DNA of 64,000 nt from Clostridia bacterium (GTDB lineage: Bacteria; Bacillota; Clostridia; Oscillospirales; CAG-272), in NCBI GenBank assembly GCA_017502875.1, contig JAFVUF010000024.1:1-64000 (forward strand), given 5' to 3'. Below are positions 17,941 through 27,205 of the stretch, piece by piece; positions within the stretch are counted from its first letter, which is position 1, and each line of letters begins with the position of its first letter. The notes below the pieces were generated by a model. That model was not told where the DNA came from. It worked only from the letters and a program-made list of their open reading frames with translations, and ran no database searches. A program made the position numbers and the translations under genes.

Positions 17941-19787
17941 AAAGAAAGCAAAAAAAGCTGCTGATAAGGATAGGTATATCCGCCGCCTTGTTTATTGCCG
18001 CGGTAATAATAAGCGAAACGCTTGACGTTAAAATATGGCTGAGTCTGGCTATGTTTTTTCTGCCGTATTTTATCTCAGGATACGACGTTATTTTGTCAGC
18101 CCTCCGTAATATCGTACGAGGACAGATATTTGATGAGAACTTCCTTATGTGTATAGCGACGGTAGGAGCGTTTGCTATCGGTGAATATCCCGAAGCGGTA
18201 TTCGTCATGCTGTTTTACCAGATAGGCGAGCTGTTTCAGAGTATTGCGGTTGGCAAGAGCAGAAGGTCAATATCAGCGCTTATGGATATAAAGCCCGACC
18301 AAGCAAGAGTGCTTCGTAACGGGCAGGAGATAACCGTTAGCCCAGATGAAGTCGGGATAGGTGAAGCCGTTATAGTCAGAGCAGGCGAAAAAATACCGCT
18401 TGACGGAACTGTGATAAGCGGTACAAGTGAGCTTAACTGTATGGCTTTGACGGGAGAGAGCGCTCCGAAATACATCGAAAAGGGTATGACGGTAACGGGC
18501 GGCTGTATTAATCTGTCGGGAATTCTTAAAATCGAGGTCAGCTCGAAATATGAGGATTCGACGGTATCAAGGATACTTGAGCTTGTTGAAAACGCAGCCT
18601 CGGTAAAATCGAAAACCGATAAGCTTATCACGAGATTCGCGAGATATTATACGCCTTTTGTCGTAATATCGGCTTTTTTGCTTGTTCTTATCCCAACGCT
18701 TATAACGGGTGATTTTGCGGATTGGCTCGGCAGAGCGCTTGTTTTTCTCGTCATATCCTGTCCGTGCGCTTTGGTCATCTCCGTTCCGCTTTCGTATTTT
18801 GGGGGTATCGGCGCTGCGTCTAAAAAAGGAATTCTTGTCAAGGGAGCGCTTTATCTTGAAGCGCTTGCGGAGGCCGAAACGGTGGTTTTTGATAAGACGG
18901 GAACGCTCACAAAGGGAGTTTTTGAGGTCAGTGAGGTAAAATGCTTTGATAATGAAGAAAAGCTTTTTGCCGTAGCGGCGGCTCTCGAAGCAAATTCAAA
19001 TCACCCTGTCGCTAAGGCGGTTTACGAATATTCATCGTCAAAGGCTTGCGTAAATCCGAAGCTTAGTGAAATAACCGAAAATGCGGGTTACGGTGTTGTC
19101 GGACTCCTTGAAGGTAAAAAGTATTTCGCGGGAAATATTCGGCTTTTAAATGAGTTCAAAATTAAAACCGAGGAAATAAAAAGCGACTTAGCGGTAGTTT
19201 ACGTAGGCAGCGAAGATGGACTTATCGGTTATTTTGTCGTAAAAGATGAATTAAAGGATAGCTCACGGGAAGCGATAAAAGCATTAAAATCTCTCGGTAT
19301 CAGCCAAACGGTCATGCTAAGCGGCGATAGAGAGGAATGTGTAAGTGAAATAGCAAAGAAGCTTTCGCTTGACAAAGCGGTAGGAGAGCTTATGCCCGAT
19401 TCAAAGATTGCTGAGCTTGAAAAAATTATTTGTGGCGCGCGGAAAGGGAAGAAGGTAGTTTACGTCGGAGACGGAATAAACGACGCTCCCGTAATATCAC
19501 GTGCCGACGTAGGCATTTCAATGGGGGCGCTTGGAAGCGACGCAGCGATTGAGGCGGCGGACGTTGTCCTTATGGACGATAATCCGCAAAAGGTTGCCGA
19601 AGCGATAGGCTTAGCTAAGAAAACAAAAAGGATAGTTATAGAAAATATCGTATTTGCTTTAGGAGTCAAGCTTGCGTTTATGGTATTGGGCGCAATGAAT
19701 ATAGCGGGCTTATGGCTTGCGGTATTCGCTGACGTAGGAGTGTCGGTTATCGCTATCCTCAACGCTATGAGAACACTTAAACAGTAA
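17937..19787 (+). CDS. cadA: P1B-type heavy-metal ATPase, CadA/ZntA-like
   Basis: An ATP-driven exporter of Cd/Zn/Pb ions across the cytoplasmic membrane. The 616 residues include the metal-gating CPCALVIS in a membrane helix (about 275), the phosphorylation site DKTGTLTKG (about 318), TGES, and the hinge GDGINDAPV (about 510). The last helix holds ADVGVSVIAILNAMRTL, whose Asp is typical of P1B-2 (Zn/Cd/Pb) pumps rather than copper pumps. There is no HMA domain at the N-terminus, which begins directly with a basic segment and the first helix; the domain is encoded by the gene before it. Third gene of the ArsR-controlled operon, ended by a shared bidirectional terminator. Confidence 0.95.
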   Translation: MKRKQKKLLIRIGISAALFIAAVIISETLDVKIWLSLAMFFLPYFISGYDVILSALRNIVRGQIFDENFLMCIATVGAFAIGEYPEAVFVMLFYQIGELFQSIAVGKSRRSISALMDIKPDQARVLRNGQEITVSPDEVGIGEAVIVRAGEKIPLDGTVISGTSELNCMALTGESAPKYIEKGMTVTGGCINLSGILKIEVSSKYEDSTVSRILELVENAASVKSKTDKLITRFARYYTPFVVISAFLLVLIPTLITGDFADWLGRALVFLVISCPCALVISVPLSYFGGIGAASKKGILVKGALYLEALAEAETVVFDKTGTLTKGVFEVSEVKCFDNEEKLFAVAAALEANSNHPVAKAVYEYSSSKACVNPKLSEITENAGYGVVGLLEGKKYFAGNIRLLNEFKIKTEEIKSDLAVVYVGSEDGLIGYFVVKDELKDSSREAIKALKSLGISQTVMLSGDREECVSEIAKKLSLDKAVGELMPDSKIAELEKIICGARKGKKVVYVGDGINDAPVISRADVGISMGALGSDAAIEAADVVLMDDNPQKVAEAIGLAKKTKRIVIENIVFALGVKLAFMVLGAMNIAGLWLAVFADVGVSVIAILNAMRTLKQ

Positions 19788-19825
19788 TAAAAGACCTGCT
19801 GCATTTTTGCAACAGGTCTTTTAAA
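19788..19825. terminator. Bidirectional terminator between cadA and ftsZ
   Basis: Stem AAAAGACCTG(C/T)TGCA with its complement, 4-base T loop, and T/A runs on both sides. It serves both convergent genes. Confidence 0.9.
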
Positions 19826-19834
19826 GTGAATATG

Positions 19835-21265
19835 TTAATTATTACCGCCATTGATGTTCCTTCTCATTGCGATTTCCTTGAGGAAATTATAATCGTTTTC
19901 TGTGAAGAAGGTGTTATTAACGCGAGAGGGAGGAGCTTGCTCCTGAGTCTCAACAGGTATTGCGTCGGGAACAGGAGTAGCTGTCTGTTCAGGGAAAACG
20001 GGCTGCTTTTGAGCAACAGGTTCCGCGGTAACGGATTCGATATGGGGACTAAAGGGAGTAGCTTCGGGAACTGCCTGAGAGAGCTCCTCATCAATTACAG
20101 GAGCTGCTGATAAATCTCTCATACCTCCGCTTTTTGTAGCAATAACGGTGATTTCGATACTATCCTCAAGCTTAGTGTCGAATTTAAGACCCCAGATTAT
20201 CTTTGCGTTTGGAGCCGCCTCCTTAACTATCAGCTGAATAGCCTCGTTTATCTCATTAATCGGTATATTTTCGTTAGAAATGGTACTGATAATGATACCG
20301 TCAGCCTCCTTGATAGTAGTTTCAAGGAGAGGGCTGTTGATAGCCTGCTGAGCAGCCAGCTTGACCTTGTCCTCGCCGGTTGCGATACCTACGCCAATAT
20401 GGGCGTCTCCGGAGTTACGTAAAATCGCGGATACGTCCGCAAAGTCAAGGTTGATGTAGCTTTCCTCATTTATAAGGCGGCAAATGCTCTGAACACCCTT
20501 TATGAGTATCTCGTCAGCGGCGGTGAAAGCGTCCCTCATTCCAAGTGATTTAGAACCGGAGAGAGAGAGGAGCTTTTCGTTAGGTACGACGATGACCGCG
20601 TCGCAGTTCTGACGAAGCTTGTTGATGCCGTCCTCCGCGGCAGCCATACGCGCAGCGCCTTCAAAGTTAAAGGGCTTGGTTACAACACCAATGGTAAGAA
20701 TACCAAGATCCTTAGCGATTTTAGCTACAATTGGGGAAGCGCCTGTTCCGGTTCCTCCGCCCATTCCTGCGGTTATGTATAGCATATCAACGTTTAAAAG
20801 CTGGTTTTTTATGAGATCAATGGACTCCTCGGCAGCCTTCTTACCCGTTTCGGGATTAGCGCCTGCGCCGTGTCCTCTGGTTGTGAGACGTCCGATAGCA
20901 ATCTTATTTGAAACGGGAGAGCTTCTGAGAACAGGGATATCTGTGTTGACAACAACCAACTCAGCGCTCTTTTCTCCGCTTAAAAACATACGGTTAACAG
21001 CATTGTTTCCGCCGCCGCCAACACCGAATACCTTTATTTGAACTGTGTTCTGGGATAAATCATTATCCTCAAAATCATCCCAACCCTCAATAAATCCTTC
21101 GGGGCGCTTTACAGGCTCTGCTTGAGCTGTCGGCTCTGGCTGCGCGACAGGAGCAGAGGTCTGAGCAGGGAATGGAATTTGGAAAGCATTTGTGCTTGGA
21201 GTCGCAAAGCCGGAGTTAGGGGTTGCGAAAGCATTTTGCGCATTATTAAGGTTATCTGTATACAT
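19835..21265 (-). CDS. ftsZ: Cell division protein FtsZ with extended N-terminus
   Basis: A tubulin-like GTPase that forms the division ring. The GTP-binding core shows FGVGGGGNNAVNRM, RGHGAGANPETGKKAAEES, the tubulin signature AGMGGGTGTGASP (about 160-172) and a T7 loop NLDFADVSAIL. Most FtsZ proteins begin about 10 residues before the core. This one has about 75 residues rich in Ala, Pro, Gln and Phe, with repeated FATP-like units and an acidic DDFEDND. The C-terminal linker is again Pro/Gln/Glu-rich and ends in DYNFLKEIAMRRN, unlike the common IPxFLRRR peptide. The start at 21265 is set by GGAAAGGA just upstream. It is monocistronic and outside any dcw cluster, so it could be a second, specialised FtsZ or the only one. 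Confidence 0.92.
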   Translation of the reverse strand: MYTDNLNNAQNAFATPNSGFATPSTNAFQIPFPAQTSAPVAQPEPTAQAEPVKRPEGFIEGWDDFEDNDLSQNTVQIKVFGVGGGGNNAVNRMFLSGEKSAELVVVNTDIPVLRSSPVSNKIAIGRLTTRGHGAGANPETGKKAAEESIDLIKNQLLNVDMLYITAGMGGGTGTGASPIVAKIAKDLGILTIGVVTKPFNFEGAARMAAAEDGINKLRQNCDAVIVVPNEKLLSLSGSKSLGMRDAFTAADEILIKGVQSICRLINEESYINLDFADVSAILRNSGDAHIGVGIATGEDKVKLAAQQAINSPLLETTIKEADGIIISTISNENIPINEINEAIQLIVKEAAPNAKIIWGLKFDTKLEDSIEITVIATKSGGMRDLSAAPVIDEELSQAVPEATPFSPHIESVTAEPVAQKQPVFPEQTATPVPDAIPVETQEQAPPSRVNNTFFTENDYNFLKEIAMRRNINGGNN

Positions 21266-21289
21266 AATAAGTCCTTTCCGCCGCCGCAT

Positions 21290-21457
21290 GCGGGGCTAAC
21301 ACTTTATTCAACATATTTTAACTAAATCAACGAATTGTCTTATTAAATTAATGACATTAATATAATTATAATTGATTTTAGCGCAAATTGCAATACCTTT
21401 CATTCCATCTTTTGAAAAATTTTAAAAAAGTTCATAAATCTAACCCGTAAACCGTAA
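21290..21457. other. AT-rich spacer upstream of ftsZ
   Basis: Non-coding region between ftsZ and the membrane protein gene, both on the minus strand. TAAAAT- and TATAAT-like words occur, but no well-spaced -35/-10 pair can be assigned. No terminator hairpin is evident. Confidence 0.4.
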
Positions 21458-22030
21458 TCAGAGTACAATGTAGGTGGTTTTGTTGCCGTATTTTTCGAAG
21501 TATTTTCTCTTTAAAACGAAAAAATAGTCGGTTTTTATCGCAAGAAGATTAAGCGAGTACCATTTAGCTGCAATGATTGGGTCGTTGCAAATAACGATTA
21601 CGGGATAACTGTAAAGAGCAGCTTCTTGCTTTGCTTGGCGCAGAAACATCTTTTCTTCATCAGTTGAGAATACGCGTTCCTTGGTGATAAACACTACAAT
21701 CTTTTCACTCAAAATCAGCCATTTGTGTATTTGGTTTTTAAAAAGCGCGTAATTAACAATGCATATCAGTCGATATATAACGAAGGCAAGAATCAATGCG
21801 GGAAGCGTAAGAATAAGCGCGGTTACAAGCAGGAGCAGCACCGCGCTTTTTTCAAGCAGTGAAACTGCTATCGCCGCTGTTCGGATAATACCTGAAATTA
21901 CCGTGTATTTCCTTATCCGCTTGTAAATTCCAATAGCGGCTTTGCCTACACCGCCATGCATAAATTTTGCAATTAAGAAGCCGACATAGTTTTTTGGACG
22001 AAGATATTCGTCAGTGTTATAGGTTTTCAA
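21458..22030 (-). CDS. Hypothetical membrane protein (about 190 aa)
   Basis: The family is not recognised. A short amphipathic N-terminal region is followed by a hydrophobic double segment at about residues 45-92. The C-terminal part (about 95-190) is soluble and mixed, with VVFITKERVFSTDEEKMFL and YPVIVICNDP stretches that look like an alpha/beta domain. The open frame extends to a TTG at 22060 without a ribosome binding site. A TTG at 22030 has GGAG 7 bases upstream and is preferred, but the start is uncertain. It lies divergent from the ParE-like gene and has no operon partner. Confidence 0.6.
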   Translation of the reverse strand: MKTYNTDEYLRPKNYVGFLIAKFMHGGVGKAAIGIYKRIRKYTVISGIIRTAAIAVSLLEKSAVLLLLVTALILTLPALILAFVIYRLICIVNYALFKNQIHKWLILSEKIVVFITKERVFSTDEEKMFLRQAKQEAALYSYPVIVICNDPIIAAKWYSLNLLAIKTDYFFVLKRKYFEKYGNKTTYIVL

Positions 22031-22102
22031 CTCAGTTCTCCACTCAGCAGTAAATTTCAAGTAAATTTATGATGTGCATATTTTTAATTAAAATCACATA
22101 TC

Positions 22103-22131
22103 TTGACAAAATTTTAAAAAAGGTTTATAAT
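22103..22131 (+). promoter_or_regulatory. Sigma-A promoter of the ParE-like gene
   Basis: TTGACA (22103-22108) and TATAAT (22126-22131) with 17-bp spacing, about 35 bases upstream of the start codon. Confidence 0.9.
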
Positions 22132-22165
22132 ATATCAGTTAGAAACATTTGAAAGGAAAATGCAA

Positions 22166-24202
22166 ATGCAGAAAGAAATACAGTACGGTGATAACAGTAT
22201 AAGCAGTCTTAAAGGCGCGCAAAGAGTAAGAGAAAAGCCGGAAGTCATCTTCGGCTCCAGAGATCTTGAGGGCTGTATCCACGCATTTTTTGAAATATTA
22301 TCCAATTCCGTTGACGAGGCAAGAGCAGGCTTCGGAAAGATTATAAATATTACAGCATATAACGACCGTTCTATCGAGGTAGAGGATTTCGGACGCGGAG
22401 TTCCCCTCGGATATAACGAAAAAGAGGGAAGATATAACTGGGACCTTATTTTTTGTGAGCTTTACGCAGGTGGAAAGTACAAGGGCGCCAAGGATAGCGC
22501 TATGTATGAGTACGCGCTCGGAACTAACGGACTCGGCGCCTGCGCTACTCAGTGCGCGGCAGAGTTCATGCACGTAAAATCCTATAACGGTAAAACTCTT
22601 TCGGAAATCGATTTTGAGATGGGAGAGCCTGTGAGCGAGCTGCGTGTTAGAGAGCTTGGCAGAGGTGAAAAGAGAACGGGAACCGTTATTCATTGGCGTC
22701 CTGACAATACGATATTTACGTCAATTAAGATCAAGAAAGAGCGCTTTATGGATATCCTTAAGCGCCAGGCAGTCGTAAACAGCGGTATAACCTTCCGCTT
22801 AAAATGGCAGGAGGAGGACGGCTCGTTTACGGTAACTGATTACGTTTATGAAAACGGAATAATAGATTACGTCAAGGAGATAGCGGGTGAGGACACCGTT
22901 ACCGCGCCTGTTTTCTGGGAGGAAACCGTAAGCGGCATCGTCAGCAACTCCGGAGACGGAGACGACGGAGAGGAAAACGAGGACGAGGACGTTTCCGCGG
23001 GCGAGAGCTACAAGCTTAAAATGTCAGTCTCCTTCTGCGTAAGCACTAAGAACACCTGCAAGGAGTACTACCACAACAGTAGCTATCTTGAGCACGGCGG
23101 TTCACCGGATAAGGCGGTTCAAACGGCGTTTCTTTACGCAGTAGATAAATATTGCAGAGACAACAATAAATACACCAAGGGTGAAAGTAAGCCCTCGTAT
23201 AAGGATATTCTTGACTGTATAGTCCTTGTAACGAACTGCTTCTCAAATATCATTTCCTACGAGAATCAGACAAAAAAGGGAATTTCCAATAAATATATCA
23301 GGGTCGAAATGACCGCGTTCTTCAAAAAGCACCTTGAGATATATTTTACTGAGAATCCCGCCGAGGCAGAGCGCTTCGCTAACCGTGTGCTTATCAACAA
23401 GAGAAGCCGAGAGCAGGCAGAGAGCACAAGAATAAACATAAAAAAGAAGCTTTCGGGAAACGTTGACATTGCTAACAGAGTAGATAAATTCGTAGCATGT
23501 CGCTCAAAGGATCCTGAGAGGAGAGAGCTTTTCATAGTTGAGGGCGACTCGGCTATGAGCTCGTGTAAGCTTGCCAGAGATGCGGAGTTCCAGGCGATAA
23601 TCCCCGTAAGAGGTAAAACTCTTAACTGCCTGAAAAGCTCATATGAGAAAATATTCTCAAGCGACATTATAACCGATCTCATAAGAGTTATAGGCTGCGG
23701 CGTCGAGGTTGATAAAAAGATAAAGGGCGATATTCCGCGCTTTAATCCCGACAATCTCCGTTGGAGCAAAATTATAATCTGTACCGATGCTGACGAGGAC
23801 GGCTTCCAGATCAGAACGCTGATACTGACAATGATTTACAGACTGCTCCCGTCTCTTATCCCTATGGATAAGATTTATATTGCGGAATCCCCGCTGTTTG
23901 AGATTACTACGAAGACAGACACCTATTTTGCGTACGATGAGCGTGAGAAAATACAGATACTGAAAAGCATCGAGGGACAGAAGTTTACTATTCAGCGCTC
24001 TAAGGGACTTGGTGAAAACGAGCCGGAAATGATGTGGAAGACCACAATGTGTCCGGCGTCCAGAAGGCTTGTTAAGGTAAGCGAGGCGGACGCTCAGGAA
24101 ACGGCGGAGATATTCGACACACTGCTCGGGGACAATATCGCGGCGAGAAAGCAGTATATCGCCGCTAACGGAAGCAAATATATGGCTGACGCCGATATAT
24201 AG
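22166..24202 (+). CDS. parE: Type IIA DNA topoisomerase B subunit (GyrB/ParE-like)
   Basis: The ATPase and TOPRIM subunit of a gyrase/topoisomerase IV-like enzyme. The GHKL ATPase domain has EILSNSVDEARAG (about 45), EDFGRGVPL and GTNGLGACATQ. The QTK ATP-sensing loop is ENQTKKGIS (about 370). TOPRIM residues are FIVEGDSA (about 455) and CTDADEDGFQIRTL (about 542), and IQRSKGLGE is near the C-terminus. A very acidic insert (GDGDDGEENEDED, about 270-285) is unusual. GyrB normally runs directly ahead of its A-subunit gene; here an unrelated activase follows and no A subunit occurs in the window. An ATG at 22160 is 3 bases from AAAGG, so the one at 22166 is better placed. It belongs to a divergent clostridial ParE-like clade (from memory of the family). 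Confidence 0.88.
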   Translation: MQKEIQYGDNSISSLKGAQRVREKPEVIFGSRDLEGCIHAFFEILSNSVDEARAGFGKIINITAYNDRSIEVEDFGRGVPLGYNEKEGRYNWDLIFCELYAGGKYKGAKDSAMYEYALGTNGLGACATQCAAEFMHVKSYNGKTLSEIDFEMGEPVSELRVRELGRGEKRTGTVIHWRPDNTIFTSIKIKKERFMDILKRQAVVNSGITFRLKWQEEDGSFTVTDYVYENGIIDYVKEIAGEDTVTAPVFWEETVSGIVSNSGDGDDGEENEDEDVSAGESYKLKMSVSFCVSTKNTCKEYYHNSSYLEHGGSPDKAVQTAFLYAVDKYCRDNNKYTKGESKPSYKDILDCIVLVTNCFSNIISYENQTKKGISNKYIRVEMTAFFKKHLEIYFTENPAEAERFANRVLINKRSREQAESTRINIKKKLSGNVDIANRVDKFVACRSKDPERRELFIVEGDSAMSSCKLARDAEFQAIIPVRGKTLNCLKSSYEKIFSSDIITDLIRVIGCGVEVDKKIKGDIPRFNPDNLRWSKIIICTDADEDGFQIRTLILTMIYRLLPSLIPMDKIYIAESPLFEITTKTDTYFAYDEREKIQILKSIEGQKFTIQRSKGLGENEPEMMWKTTMCPASRRLVKVSEADAQETAEIFDTLLGDNIAARKQYIAANGSKYMADADI

Positions 24203-24236
24203 TCAAATTACAACTCTACACAAGGTGGAATAAACT

Positions 24237-27182
24237 ATGCTTAACATTGGACTTGATATAGGTTCAACTACCATAAAAAGCGCGGTCCTTGATGAAAACG
24301 GAAAGCTTTTATACAATTCGTACGAAAGACATTTTTCCGAGGTACAGAGCAAGGCGGTTGCGCTTCTTGAAAGAATTAAAGAAAAATTCTCGCTTAAAGA
24401 CACAGATGAAGTTAAGATATGTATTTCGGGCTCCGCGGGAATGGGCTTTGCGGAGGATATCGGATTTCCGTTCGTTCAGGAGGTGTATGCTACCAGAACA
24501 GCGGTTTTAAAGCACAACCCCGATACCGATGCGGTAATTGAGCTTGGCGGAGAGGACGCAAAGATACTTTTTCTTACGGGCGAGGAGAGCGGCGAAAAGG
24601 AGCTTGAGGTAAGAATGAACGGCTCCTGCGCCGGTGGAACAGGAGCGTTTATCGACCAGATGGCTACGCTTCTCGGTATCACACCCGACGAAATGGATAT
24701 TCAGGCTAAATCATACGAGAAGATATACGTTATAGCGTCAAGATGCGGAGTTTTCGCTAAGAGCGATATACAGCCGCTTCTTAATCAGGGCGCTAGAATA
24801 CCCGATATATCCGCATCAATCTTTTATGCGGTTGTAAACCAGACCGTAGCGGGACTTGCTCAGGGCAGAGTTATCAAGGGTAACGTTCTTTATCTTGGCG
24901 GTCCTCTTACGTTCCATTCGCAGCTTCGCGAGGCTTTTGACGGAACTCTTAAAATAAAGGGTCTTTGCCCTGAAAACTCGCTCTGCTACGTCGCAATGGG
25001 CGCGGCTCTCGCGCCGCAGGACAGAGTGTTCGCTATTGGCGAGGCGCTTGAAGCGGTCAGAGGAAGAAAGGCGTCGGGAGCGTATAAATCGACCTCTCCG
25101 TTATTTGAAAGCGAGGAGGAGTATAAGGAGTTTACCGAAAGACACAATCTTGATAAGGTCGAAAGAGGAGAGCTATCTGAGGCAAAGGACGGGGTGTATC
25201 TCGGCATTGACGCAGGCTCTACTACTCTCAAATGCGCCTTTATTGATAAAAACGGCAGACTTCTTCATTCAGTCTATATGCCCAACAGCGGAAATCCCGT
25301 TCCGCTTGTGCTTGATTTCTTAAAGGACTTCTACGAGAAAAATCCGGGCATAAAAATACTCGGCTCAGCCTCGACAGGCTACGGCGAGGAGATAATCAAG
25401 AACGCCTTCGGTCTTGATACGGGAATAGTCGAGACGGTTGCCCACTTCTATGCCGCAAGGCATTTTAAGCCTGAGGTAGACTTCATTCTCGATATCGGCG
25501 GTCAGGATATAAAGTGCTTTAAGATAGCTAACGGAGCAATTGACAATATTTTCTTAAACGAAGCATGCTCGTCGGGCTGCGGCTCGTTCCTTCAGACCTT
25601 TGCCGGAGCGCTCAAATACAATATCGCGGACTTTGCTAAGCTGGGGCTGTTCGCTAAGTCTCCCGTTGAGCTTGGCTCTCGCTGTACTGTATTTATGAAT
25701 TCGTCAGTTAAGCAGGCGCAGAAGGACGGAGCGACTATTGATAATATTTCCGCAGGTCTTTCGATGTCCGTTGTTAAAAACGCTCTTTATAAGGTCATCA
25801 GAGCCACGACTAAGGACGCCTCAGTTTCGCTTGGAAAGCATATCGTGGTTCAGGGCGGAACGTTCTTTAACGACGCCGTTTTACGCGCCTTTGAAAAGGA
25901 AATAGGAATGAACGTCGTGCGTCCCGATATCGCCGGACTTATGGGAGCTTACGGCGCGGCGCTTTACGCAATGGAAAAGGCGCCCGAAAAGTCAACTGTT
26001 TTGGACAGTGATGCTTTAAACGAATTCGTTCACGAGGTCAAGGCGATAACCTGTAAGGGCTGTACTAACCACTGTAAGCTTACGGTGAACACCTTTGGCG
26101 GCAAGGACGGAGCGAAGAGAAGATACATAGCGGGAAATCGCTGCGATACTCCCGTAAGCGGCAAAAAGAGCGAGGACGAGGAGATTAATCTTTACGAGTA
26201 TAAGCTCAGCCTTTTGAATTCGCTTGAAAGTAAGTCGGGTAAAATGGGCAAGATAGGTATCCCTCTCGGTCTTAATATGTATGAGCTTCTGCCATTCTGG
26301 CATACTGTGCTGACCGAAATCGGCTTTGAGGTAGTTGTTTCGCCCGCCTCTAACCGCAAGCTTTATCTTGACGGTCAGCAGACTATACCGTCCGATACGG
26401 TATGCTTCCCCGCAAAGCTCGTTCACGGGCACGTGGAGGCGCTGCTTTCTCAGGGTATCGATACCGTTTTCTATCCCTGCCTGTCGTATAATATCGACGA
26501 GGGACTTGGAGATAACCATTATAATTGTCCCGTTGTAGCTTACTATCCCGAGGTAATTAACGCAAACGTCAGAAATCTTAAAGGAAAAACCTTCATCTGC
26601 GACTATCTCGGTATACACAGACCAAAGGATTTCTACAAAAAATTCACGTCGGTGATGAATAAGTATTTTGACGGAGCGTTTACCGAGTCTCAGATGAAAA
26701 AGGCGGTAGATAAGGGTTATAATGCTTATGCTAAGTATCTTAATGATGTAAGAGAAAAGGGTAAGGAATATATCGCAAAGGCGAGAAGGACTGGAAAGCA
26801 GATAATAATTCTCGCGGGCAGACCATATCACGTCGATCCCGAAATAAACCACGGAATAGATAAGCTTATTTGCGGACTTGGCGCTGCGGTTATTACCGAG
26901 GACAGCGTAAGTCATGAGATGGAGCCGTTCAAGGTAGGCGTTCTTAATCAGTGGACGTATCACTCACGTCTTTATGCGGCGGCAAAGTATATAGCTGATA
27001 AGAGCGATATGAATCTCGTGCAGCTCGTTTCATTCGGCTGCGGTCTCGACGCTGTAACGACTGACGAAACTCGCTCCATTCTTGAGGACGAAAATAAGAT
27101 ATACACCCAGATAAAGATAGACGAGATAACCAACCTCGGCGCCGTTAAAATCAGACTTCGCAGTCTGTTTTCGGCAATATAA
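24237..27182 (+). CDS. 2-hydroxyacyl-CoA dehydratase activase-like protein (BcrAD/BadFG tandem + DUF2229)
   Basis: An ASKHA-fold ATPase of the family that injects electrons into radical 2-hydroxyacyl-CoA dehydratases and related reductases. Two tandem activase domains are visible, each starting with a GLDIGSTT or GIDAGSTT phosphate loop (about residues 5 and 322). The iron-sulfur cysteines are SCAGGTGAF (about 130) and CSSGCGSF (about 445). A DUF2229-type region (about 650-880) follows a CKGCTNHC cysteine cluster (about 602). It is 981 aa, while many clostridial homologues are single chains of about 1,400 aa. The missing C-terminal part is encoded by the next gene. AAGGTGG precedes the ATG. 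No dehydratase alpha/beta genes with an obvious substrate lie nearby, so its target is unknown. Confidence 0.85.
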   Translation: MLNIGLDIGSTTIKSAVLDENGKLLYNSYERHFSEVQSKAVALLERIKEKFSLKDTDEVKICISGSAGMGFAEDIGFPFVQEVYATRTAVLKHNPDTDAVIELGGEDAKILFLTGEESGEKELEVRMNGSCAGGTGAFIDQMATLLGITPDEMDIQAKSYEKIYVIASRCGVFAKSDIQPLLNQGARIPDISASIFYAVVNQTVAGLAQGRVIKGNVLYLGGPLTFHSQLREAFDGTLKIKGLCPENSLCYVAMGAALAPQDRVFAIGEALEAVRGRKASGAYKSTSPLFESEEEYKEFTERHNLDKVERGELSEAKDGVYLGIDAGSTTLKCAFIDKNGRLLHSVYMPNSGNPVPLVLDFLKDFYEKNPGIKILGSASTGYGEEIIKNAFGLDTGIVETVAHFYAARHFKPEVDFILDIGGQDIKCFKIANGAIDNIFLNEACSSGCGSFLQTFAGALKYNIADFAKLGLFAKSPVELGSRCTVFMNSSVKQAQKDGATIDNISAGLSMSVVKNALYKVIRATTKDASVSLGKHIVVQGGTFFNDAVLRAFEKEIGMNVVRPDIAGLMGAYGAALYAMEKAPEKSTVLDSDALNEFVHEVKAITCKGCTNHCKLTVNTFGGKDGAKRRYIAGNRCDTPVSGKKSEDEEINLYEYKLSLLNSLESKSGKMGKIGIPLGLNMYELLPFWHTVLTEIGFEVVVSPASNRKLYLDGQQTIPSDTVCFPAKLVHGHVEALLSQGIDTVFYPCLSYNIDEGLGDNHYNCPVVAYYPEVINANVRNLKGKTFICDYLGIHRPKDFYKKFTSVMNKYFDGAFTESQMKKAVDKGYNAYAKYLNDVREKGKEYIAKARRTGKQIIILAGRPYHVDPEINHGIDKLICGLGAAVITEDSVSHEMEPFKVGVLNQWTYHSRLYAAAKYIADKSDMNLVQLVSFGCGLDAVTTDETRSILEDENKIYTQIKIDEITNLGAVKIRLRSLFSAI

Positions 27183-27205
27183 CGTAATGAAAGGCAAATG
27201 ATGAT

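Noticed and set aside
26016..26963. A 315-codon open frame on the minus strand within the activase gene
   Set aside because: It lies fully antisense to a conserved coding region, has no promoter or ribosome binding site, and resembles no known family.
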